64,000 nt of DNA. It comes from Peptostreptococcus russellii. Its GTDB lineage: Bacteria > Bacillota > Clostridia > Peptostreptococcales > Peptostreptococcaceae. Made by a program: the position numbers and the translations under genes. The notes beneath the pieces were generated by a model. The model was not told where the DNA came from. It was given only the letters and a program-made list of their open reading frames with translations, and did not search any database. Numbering within the stretch: the first letter of the stretch is position 1; each line of letters starts with the position of its first letter. Below are positions 56,132 through 64,000 of this stretch, in pieces. The stretch covers positions 1 through 64,000 of the forward strand of contig NZ_JYGE01000001.1 in NCBI RefSeq assembly GCF_003012055.1, written 5' to 3'.

Positions 56132-56181
56132 ATAAGGAATTAATTAGGTTTTATAAGTCTAGTTAATTCCTTATTTTTTAT
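56132..56181 (+). terminator. Terminator after the asp23 cluster
   Basis: ATAAGGAATTAA/TTAATTCCTTAT with loop TTAGGTTTTATAAGTCTAG (inner TAG/CTA pairs) followed by T's. Confidence 0.85.
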
Positions 56182-56395
56182 AAAAAATAAAAGAAAATAA
56201 GAGTTTTATAATATAAGTCTAGCTACAATTGAGATAATTTTATGGTATACTAAAATTATTAATCAAATTGTCTTAATTAAAATTATGCAAATATTGAAAA
56301 AGATACAGTAAAGTTTTAAAGGTAAGATAAATTAGGAAAAAGAAAGCTTTATTATGATTTTTAGAAATTATATATAGTAAAATATGAAAGAATTT
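56182..56395. other. Intergenic region before ogg
   Basis: About 200 AT-rich bases; TATACT at 56254-56259 is a plausible -10 element, without a clear -35. No gene. Confidence 0.5.
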
Positions 56396-56407
56396 AAGGA
56401 GGAAGAT

Positions 56408-57283
56408 ATGATAGTAGAAGAAAGAGAAAATAAGATAATATTAAAAGATATCATAGATTTTGATCCAGTACATATACTTGATTGTGGTCAATGTTTTAGA
56501 TGGACAAAGGAAGAAGATGGCTCTTATACGGGCGTTGCTAAGGGAAAGATATTAAATGTAAGAAAAAATGATAATGAGATTATTCTAGATAATACTAATA
56601 TATCTGATTTTGAAAATATTTGGTATGACTATTTTGATTTAGCTAGAGATTATTCATCTATAAAGAAAGAACTAGCATCTCATGATGAGAACTTAAGGGC
56701 TGCAGTTGATTTTGGTTGGGGGATAAGGATACTTCAACAAGATGCTTGGGAAATGTTGATATCTTTTATTATCTCATCAAACAATAGAATACCTATGATA
56801 CAAAGGGCAATAAATAATATATCAGAAAGATATGGAGATAAGCTTGGAGAATATAAAGGTAAAACTTATTATTCATTTCCAACTCCAGAGCAGTTATCAA
56901 AGGCATCTATAGAAGAGTTAAGAGACTGTAAGACTGGATTTAGAGACAAATATATCTTTAGCACAACAAGAGATGTAATAGATAATAAGCTCGATATGCA
57001 GGATTTTATAGATATGAACTCAGCTACTTGCCACAAGGAATTGATGAAGTTTAAGGGGGTAGGAGCAAAGGTTTCTGATTGTATTGCTTTGTTTGGAATG
57101 GGAAAATATGACTCTTTCCCAGTAGATGTTTGGGTAAAAAGAGTGATGCAGGAATTTTACAATGCAGAGGATATGAGTCTTTTAAAGATGAGAAAATATG
57201 GTATGGATTTATTTGGAGAAAAAGCAGGCTTTGCTCAACAATATTTATTTTACTATGTTAGAGAAATGGAAATAGGTAAATAG
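56408..57283 (+). CDS. ogg: 8-oxoguanine DNA glycosylase/AP lyase (OGG1-type)
   Basis: Removes oxidised guanine from DNA. 291 residues from ATG 56408 (AAGGAGG eight bases upstream; the in-frame ATG at 56384 precedes this site). N-terminal CGQCFRW motif, then a HhH-GPD domain: MKFKGVGAKVSDCIALFGMGKYDSFPVDVWV holds the catalytic Lys (GAK) and Asp (PVD) near 222 and 242. OGG1-type enzymes occur in many clostridia instead of, or besides, MutM. Confidence 0.92.
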   Translation: MIVEERENKIILKDIIDFDPVHILDCGQCFRWTKEEDGSYTGVAKGKILNVRKNDNEIILDNTNISDFENIWYDYFDLARDYSSIKKELASHDENLRAAVDFGWGIRILQQDAWEMLISFIISSNNRIPMIQRAINNISERYGDKLGEYKGKTYYSFPTPEQLSKASIEELRDCKTGFRDKYIFSTTRDVIDNKLDMQDFIDMNSATCHKELMKFKGVGAKVSDCIALFGMGKYDSFPVDVWVKRVMQEFYNAEDMSLLKMRKYGMDLFGEKAGFAQQYLFYYVREMEIGK

Positions 57284-57399
57284 TTATATGAATAGCTAAA
57301 AAACTCTTAAAAAATAGTAAGATAATAGAAGTAATCTAGCGGCTCTTCAAGACTATATATTTATTTGATTTGTTAATTGTAGAAAAGTGAGGAAATAAG

Positions 57400-58893
57400 A
57401 TGTCTCAAGGAATTACGTTAAGTCTGGGAGTAGTGCTGACAATGTTATCCTACTTAATAGCTATAATAATAAGTATGAGTATACTTTTAGAAAATAGAGA
57501 TCCTTCTAAGACTTTATCTTGGATGATGATGTTTATTTTACTTCCAGGTGTGGGTATTATTATATACATTCTTTCAGGGAGAAACATTAGAAAACATAAA
57601 ATATTTAAAGCAAAAGAAAAGACAAAAAAACTTAATGAAAAAATGCTGTTTGAAAATCTAGAAGCGCTAAAACGTATAGTAAAAAATCAACAAGAGATGT
57701 TAAAAAGTGGAGAATTATTGGGGGATAAGACAACTCCAATGAGAGAAAGAGTAGTTAGCCTCTTACTAAAGATAGGAAGATTCCCCTACTCTACTAATAA
57801 TGAAGTTGAAGTTTATAAAGATGGTATAGAAAAGTTTTCTAGAATGATTGAGGATATGGAAGCTGCTAATGACCATATACATTTGGAGTACTTTATTATA
57901 AAAGATAGTAAAATAGCAAGAAAAATTCAAGACGTTTTGATAAGAAAGGCAAAAGAAGGCGTAGAGATAAGGATACTTTATGACGATTTAGCCTGTTGGA
58001 GATTTAAGGTACATAGGTCATTTTTAAAAGAGTTAAAAAAGGCAGGAGTAGAATGTGCAGCGTTTTTCCCTACAAAACTACCTTTGATAGGTGGTCAATT
58101 AAATTATAGAAATCATAGAAAGATAGCTATCATTGATGGAAAGATTGGATATACAGGAGGACTCAATATAGGAGATGAATATATGGGAGAAGACAAAAAG
58201 TTTGGATATTGGAGAGACTCTCATATTAGAATCAAGGGAGCAGGTACTCATATGCTTCAGATTATATTTCTTATAGATTGGTACCTTACAACAGATGAGA
58301 TAATGACAGAAAAAAGATATATGCCAAAGATGCCTGAATTAGGAGATGTTGCCTTGCAGGTAGTAGGAACTGGACCTGATAGTAAATGGGAAGATATACA
58401 CTATGCATTTTTTTCAGCTATTAGTCAGGCACAAAAAAGAGTTTATATTGAAACGCCATATTTCATACCAGATGAAAGTATACTTAAAGCCATTAAAACA
58501 GCATCTTTGAGTGGTGTAGATGTGAGAATAATATTTCCAGAAAAGATTGACCATTTTATTGTAAACATTGCATCTTATTCATACTTTGATGAAATATTGG
58601 ACGCAGGTGGCAGAGTGTTTCTGTATCAAAAAGGATTTATACATTCGAAGCTAGTTATTGTGGATGATGAGATAGCCTCTATTGGATCTTCAAATATGGA
58701 TCTAAGAAGTTTTATGCTTAACTTTGAAGTAAACGCCTTTATATATGATAAGAAAGTAATAGAAGAAATTACAGAGCAATTTTATATTGATCAAGAAGAT
58801 TCAAAGGAACTTTTAAGAGAAAACTTTAGAACAAGAAACATAGTTGTTAGATTGGCAGAGTCTATATCAAGATTATTTTCACCACTTTTATAA
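57400..58893 (+). CDS. cls: Cardiolipin synthase
   Basis: Joins two phosphatidylglycerols to cardiolipin at the membrane. 497 residues, two N-terminal membrane helices (about 8-28 and 38-58) and two phospholipase-D HKD motifs: NHRKIAIIDGKIGYTGGLN near 245 and IHSKLVIVDDEIASIGSSN near 415. Both are intact. GAGGAAATA ribosome site. Confidence 0.95.
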   Translation: MSQGITLSLGVVLTMLSYLIAIIISMSILLENRDPSKTLSWMMMFILLPGVGIIIYILSGRNIRKHKIFKAKEKTKKLNEKMLFENLEALKRIVKNQQEMLKSGELLGDKTTPMRERVVSLLLKIGRFPYSTNNEVEVYKDGIEKFSRMIEDMEAANDHIHLEYFIIKDSKIARKIQDVLIRKAKEGVEIRILYDDLACWRFKVHRSFLKELKKAGVECAAFFPTKLPLIGGQLNYRNHRKIAIIDGKIGYTGGLNIGDEYMGEDKKFGYWRDSHIRIKGAGTHMLQIIFLIDWYLTTDEIMTEKRYMPKMPELGDVALQVVGTGPDSKWEDIHYAFFSAISQAQKRVYIETPYFIPDESILKAIKTASLSGVDVRIIFPEKIDHFIVNIASYSYFDEILDAGGRVFLYQKGFIHSKLVIVDDEIASIGSSNMDLRSFMLNFEVNAFIYDKKVIEEITEQFYIDQEDSKELLRENFRTRNIVVRLAESISRLFSPLL

Positions 58894-58929
58894 ATTTATA
58901 AAAAAAATAGTCAGAAAATATCAAAATTA

Positions 58930-58949
58930 AGCTTTAGTTAAGCTTTTAG
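58930..58949 (+). terminator. Weak hairpin after cls
   Basis: AAGCTT-TAGTT-AAGCTTTT: six pairs and a short T-run 37 bases after cls. May be its terminator, but it overlaps the region of the groES promoter. Confidence 0.35.
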
Positions 58950-58959
58950 AATTATACTG

Positions 58960-58986
58960 TTAGCAGTTGAAGGGGTAGAGTGCTAA
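58960..58986. promoter_or_regulatory. CIRCE element (HrcA operator)
   Basis: TTAGCAGTT-N9-GAGTGCTAA against the consensus TTAGCACTC-N9-GAGTGCTAA: right arm perfect, left arm with two or three changes, exact 9-base spacing. It lies just after a TATACT -10 (58953-58958), where HrcA would repress groESL at normal temperature. Confidence 0.9.
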
Positions 58987-59107
58987 TTGCGGTTTATCTC
59001 TTCAATTATATATAGCTTTTACGTAAAAGTTAAATTGATGTGCTAAAAATGAGATTTACAATTGTAAATTTTAATAGATAAAAATTAGAAAATTGGAGGG
59101 ATATATT

Positions 59108-59392
59108 ATGAAAATAAGACCTTTAGGAGACAGAATTGTATTAAAAAAAGCGGAGGCAGAAGAAAAGACTGCCAGTGGAATTATATTGACAGGAGCAGCT
59201 AAGGAGCAACCTCAGTTTGCAGAAGTAGTAGCAGTAGGTTCTGGAGTTGTAGATGGCAAGGAAATAACTATGGAAATAAATGTTGGAGATAAGGTAATCT
59301 ATAGCAAATATGCTGGAACTGAAGTTAAGATAGAAGATGAAGAATTCATAGTAATCAAGCAAGATGATGTTGTAGGTGTATTGGAAGACTAG
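59108..59392 (+). CDS. groES: Co-chaperonin GroES
   Basis: 94-residue lid subunit of the GroEL chaperonin: MKIRPLGDRIVLKKAEAEEKTASGIIL with mobile-loop residues and DKVIYSKYAGTEVKI. Start is ATG 59108, seven bases after TTGGAGGG; the TTG at 59093 is part of that site. CIRCE-controlled operon with groEL 97 bases on. Confidence 0.97.
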   Translation: MKIRPLGDRIVLKKAEAEEKTASGIILTGAAKEQPQFAEVVAVGSGVVDGKEITMEINVGDKVIYSKYAGTEVKIEDEEFIVIKQDDVVGVLED

Positions 59393-59441
59393 AAAAGAAA
59401 AAATCAAAAAACTAGATTTTAATTTATAGAAAATAATTTAG

Positions 59442-61112
<1,671 letters not shown>

Positions 61113-61183
61113 TAAAATTTGCCAATAAAAGTCAAACTTAATTAAGAAAAATAAATTTATTAAAAAAATAAGAGAAATAAGCT

Positions 61184-61215
61184 TAAAAGCTACCGTATAT
61201 ACGGTGGCTTTTTTG
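61184..61215 (+). terminator. groESL terminator
   Basis: AAAAGCTACCGTA/TACGGTGGCTTTT with one G-T pair and T's. Confidence 0.94.
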
Positions 61216-61308
61216 TATATTTTTGCCAATAGACATTAAAAATATGATATAATAATGGGTATGTAAAAACGCAATTATTAAATATATATATATTGAAAGG
61301 AGCAAAAT

Positions 61309-62844
61309 ATGAAGCATGAGTTAGTTCTAGTCATCGATTTTGGTGGCCAGTACAATCAGTTAATAGCAAGAAGAGTAAGAGAAAACAATGTTTACTGTGA
61401 AATTCTTCCGTATACAACGGAAATAGAAAAAATAAAAGTTAAAAATCCAAAGGGAATAATATTTACTGGAGGTCCAAATAGTGCATACTTGGAAGAATCT
61501 CCAAAAATGTCTAAGGAAATATTTGAAATAGGAGTACCAATACTAGGTATTTGCTATGGAGATCAGTTGATGGCTCACCTATTGGGCGGAAAAGTTCAAA
61601 AGGGAGACAATCAGACTAGAGAATATGGAAAGACAAAGATAGATTATAAAGAATCTCCAATATTTGAAGGAGTAACTACAAATCAGGTATGGATGAGCCA
61701 TACAGATTATATATCAGAAGCTCCAGCAGGCTTTGAAGTAACAGCTACAACAGCTAACTGCCCAGTTGCAGCTATGCATAATGTAGAAAAGAAGCTATAT
61801 GGAGTTCAGTTCCATCCAGAAGTTGAACATAGCTTAGATGGAGATAAGATTTTAAGAAACTTCCTATATAAAATATGTGAAGTAAGTGGAGATTGGACTA
61901 CAAGCTCTTTCATAGATGATAAGATAGCAGAAATAAAGGCAAAGGTAGGAGATAAGAAGGCTCTATGCGCACTTAGTGGTGGTGTAGACTCATCTGTTGC
62001 AGCAGTATTGATGCACAGAGCTATTGGAGATAATCTTACTTGTATATTCGTTGATCACGGACTTCTAAGAAAGAATGAAGGAAGAGATGTAGAGAATATA
62101 TTTAGAGAAAAGTTCAGCATGAATCTTATAAAGGTAGATGCAGAAGATAGATTCCTAGGAAAGTTGAAGGGAGTAACAGAGCCTGAAGCAAAGAGAAAGA
62201 TAATAGGAGAAGAATTCATTAGAGTATTTGAAGAAGAATCTCATAAGCTAGGTAGAATGGAGTTTTTGGTACAGGGAACAATATACCCTGATGTAGTAGA
62301 AAGCGGTCTAGGAGATTCAGCTACTATCAAATCTCATCACAATGTTGGTGGACTACCAGAAGATGTTGACTTCCAGGAAATAATAGAACCATTAAGAGAA
62401 CTATTCAAGGATGAAGTTAGAAATATAGGTCTAGAATTAGGAATAGAAGAAAATCTAATATTTAGACATCCATTCCCAGGACCAGGTCTTGGAATAAGAG
62501 TAATTGGCGAAGTAACTAAGGAAAAATGTGATATCCTTAGAGAAGCAGATGCAGTATATATGGATGAACTAAGAAAAGCTGGCCTTTACAAAGAAATCTG
62601 GCAGGCATTTGCTACACTACCAGATGTTAAGACTGTTGGTGTAATGGGAGACGAAAGAACTTATGCACATCTAGTAGGTATAAGAGCCGTTGCTTCAAGT
62701 GATGGTATGACTTCTGATTGGTATAAGATTCCTTATGAAGTATTGGAAAGAATATCAAATAGAATAATAAATGAGTGTGAGGGAGTAAACAGAGTAGTTT
62801 ATGACATCACAAGCAAACCACCGGGAACAATTGAGTGGGAGTAG
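61309..62844 (+). CDS. guaA: GMP synthase (glutamine-hydrolysing)
   Basis: Aminates XMP to GMP. 511 residues: class-I glutaminase with [15 protein letters not shown] (Cys near 84; usual motif GICYGxQ) and QFHPEVEH, then the ATP-pyrophosphatase loop [14 protein letters not shown] near 221 and the C-terminal [22 protein letters not shown] ribosome site. The conserved 3' end GGAACAATTGAGTGGGAGTAG is a known integration target for tyrosine-recombinase elements, and an integrase gene follows immediately. Confidence 0.97.
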   Translation: MKHELVLVIDFGGQYNQLIARRVRENNVYCEILPYTTEIEKIKVKNPKGIIFTGGPNSAYLEESPKMSKEIFEIGVPILGICYGDQLMAHLLGGKVQKGDNQTREYGKTKIDYKESPIFEGVTTNQVWMSHTDYISEAPAGFEVTATTANCPVAAMHNVEKKLYGVQFHPEVEHSLDGDKILRNFLYKICEVSGDWTTSSFIDDKIAEIKAKVGDKKALCALSGGVDSSVAAVLMHRAIGDNLTCIFVDHGLLRKNEGRDVENIFREKFSMNLIKVDAEDRFLGKLKGVTEPEAKRKIIGEEFIRVFEEESHKLGRMEFLVQGTIYPDVVESGLGDSATIKSHHNVGGLPEDVDFQEIIEPLRELFKDEVRNIGLELGIEENLIFRHPFPGPGLGIRVIGEVTKEKCDILREADAVYMDELRKAGLYKEIWQAFATLPDVKTVGVMGDERTYAHLVGIRAVASSDGMTSDWYKIPYEVLERISNRIINECEGVNRVVYDITSKPPGTIEWE

Positions 62845-62851
62845 TTGTAGG

Positions 62852-62901
62852 AGAGCCAGAAATCCTTGTTTATCAAGGGTTTCTGGCTCTTCTTATTTTT
62901 T
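62852..62901 (+). terminator. guaA terminator
   Basis: AGAGCCAGAAATCCTT/AAGGGTTTCTGGCTCT, sixteen pairs, then TTCTTATTTTTT. It lies between guaA and the end of the convergent integrase gene. Confidence 0.94.
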
Positions 62902-62911
62902 TACTGCACTT

Positions 62912-64000
62912 TTATTGCACTTTTTTCATTTCTTTGTTTCGCAAGTAGTCTACAGTAAATTGATTCTTTGGTGAAGTATCATAATTTTGTTTTGCTTCTT
63001 TAAAGGAAATGGCTCCATTTAATTTGTTAGCTACCTCAAAATTACTGTTAGGATAAAGATGTCCATACGTTCCTAAAGTCGTCTCAATATCTTCATGTCC
63101 TAAACGGTCTTTAATGATGAGTGGGTTTTCTCCCATACTGATTAACAAGGAAGCATGAGAATGCCGTAACCCATGGATTCTGATTCGATGGATACCAGCC
63201 AGCTTAGCATAGCGTTCAATAGCATATGATAGTGTATGTTTTTGGGTAGGAATACCGTTATAGCTCATTACAAAGTCTGTCTGAATTAGATTTTGTTGTA
63301 CTTCCTTCCATTCGGATAAATAAGTTAATGTGCATTTATCTAATACAATATGACGAACGCTCGCCTTTGTTTTTGGTTCAACAAATCTATAATTCGATTG
63401 ATTCTTGTAATAGAGTGTTTTGTTGATGGTTAGTACTCCTGAGTCAAAATCAATATCTTCCCATTGAATGGCAGTAGCTTCACCAATTCGCATTCCAGTC
63501 ATAAATAAAAACCACAGAGAGATAAATAAAAAGTGTTGATAGTAATCTTCTTTGTAAATTAGAGAGATTACTTTTTCAAATTCTTCTTTTGTCCAAAATT
63601 CAATTTTAGACTTTTGCTTTTTCACATTGCCAATAATCTTAGATGGATTTGTGGTGGTTATCCCAAGGACAATTGCTCGATCCATAGCAACTGAAAATAG
63701 TCCTTGAACAGCTCTTACATAAGAAGACTTACACTTCTTTGATAATTTTAGTTGCCAATTTTGCACATCAATAGGCTCAATATCGGAAACAGCCATTTTA
63801 TCAAAATAAGAGAAATGCTTCTTAATAGTTGGTAAGCGATTTTCATATGTTCTGAGCTTTACCTGTGTCTTATACCATGGAAGGAAAATTTCAAAGATAT
63901 AATGTTTAAACGTCATTTTATCCTTATTCTCACTTAATTCTTCTGGTTTCATCAATAGCAGTTTCGAATATTCTTCTCTTGCTTCTTTTTTAGTAGTGAA
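62912..64000 (-). CDS. int: Tyrosine-type site-specific integrase, cut by the window edge
   Basis: Phage/ICE integrase. The catalytic residues are present: Arg in TGMRIGEA, HGLRHSHAS (His-x-x-Arg), LGH and the nucleophile Tyr in TLGTYGHLYP; before them a SAM-like core-binding domain (YIFEIFLPWYKTQVKLRTYENRL). Possible starts at 63955 and 63952 exist, but the frame stays open to base 64000 (TTKKEAREEYSKLLLMKPEE), matching the usual N-terminal arm segment of such enzymes, so the gene begins outside the window. Composition is slightly less AT-rich than neighbours. It points away from guaA and should flank one attachment site of a mobile element. Confidence 0.93.
   Translation of the reverse strand, partial: FTTKKEAREEYSKLLLMKPEELSENKDKMTFKHYIFEIFLPWYKTQVKLRTYENRLPTIKKHFSYFDKMAVSDIEPIDVQNWQLKLSKKCKSSYVRAVQGLFSVAMDRAIVLGITTTNPSKIIGNVKKQKSKIEFWTKEEFEKVISLIYKEDYYQHFLFISLWFLFMTGMRIGEATAIQWEDIDFDSGVLTINKTLYYKNQSNYRFVEPKTKASVRHIVLDKCTLTYLSEWKEVQQNLIQTDFVMSYNGIPTQKHTLSYAIERYAKLAGIHRIRIHGLRHSHASLLISMGENPLIIKDRLGHEDIETTLGTYGHLYPNSNFEVANKLNGAISFKEAKQNYDTSPKNQFTVDYLRNKEMKKVQ

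Noticed and set aside
61216-61308. Purine riboswitch or guanine-responsive leader before guaA
   Set aside because: The leader is under 100 nt, nearly all A/T, and lacks the conserved purine aptamer strings.
63952-63955. Start of the integrase at 63955 or 63952
   Set aside because: No clear ribosome site, and the frame continues open to the window end with integrase-like sequence, so the gene is simply cut off.

Overview
The window is a very AT-rich stretch of a Gram-positive, anaerobic Firmicutes chromosome. Gene content and order point to the Peptostreptococcaceae, most likely Peptostreptococcus or a close non-spore-forming relative. From memory, the backbone (cdaA-ybbR, buk-2-oxoacid oxidoreductase, glmM, glmS, murA-mreB-metK, recD2-comF-secA-prfB, tsaE-tsaB-rimI-tsaD-abcF-rex, gluD, feo, pyrBKDE, asp23 cluster, groESL-guaA) runs in nearly the same order as in Clostridioides difficile. 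Blocks such as the sporulation genes normally found between murA and mreB are absent. No assignment was checked by database search.

Layout: 65-711 is a seven-tRNA operon. 1409-3193 carries the c-di-AMP cyclase CdaA and its regulator. 4468-8957 encodes butyrate kinase, an ATPase and a four-subunit 2-oxoacid:ferredoxin oxidoreductase. 9636-15444 makes amino-sugar and peptidoglycan precursors (GlmM, GlmS under a glmS ribozyme, MurA). 15589-18093 holds MreB and SAM-riboswitch-controlled MetK. 18128-25193 carries a transporter, a secondary-alcohol dehydrogenase, a CobW-type GTPase, RecD2 and ComF. 25206-25460 is an independently transcribed structured RNA, probably of the raiA class, without a raiA gene. 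SecA, RF2 (programmed frameshift), Tex, FMN-riboswitch-controlled RibU and Ptb follow. 36665-42738 carries the t6A tRNA-modification genes, an ABC-F protein, Rex and a ferredoxin. Then come glutamate dehydrogenase, the Feo iron locus, pyrimidine genes, an Asp23/AmaP envelope cluster ending in an antiporter remnant, Ogg, cardiolipin synthase, GroESL and GuaA. The window ends inside a tyrosine integrase abutting the 3' end of guaA, which marks the edge of an integrated mobile element.

Functionally the genes describe an amino-acid-fermenting anaerobe: GluD feeds 2-oxoglutarate, the oxidoreductase makes acyl-CoA and reduced ferredoxin, Ptb and Buk make ATP from butyryl-CoA, and Rex could sense NADH. 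Cis-regulation is rich: glmS ribozyme, SAM-I and FMN riboswitches, a PyrR-type hairpin, a Fur-like box and CIRCE.

Several conventional upstream start codons are Shine-Dalgarno artefacts. I moved starts for GlmS, Adh, RecD2, FolT, SecA, TsaE, TsaD, FeoA2, the FeoB-associated protein, PyrD, AmaP, Ogg, GroES and GroEL. Many intergenic regions hold short tandem repeats of 17-48 bp, which look like a genome-wide minisatellite habit rather than genes.
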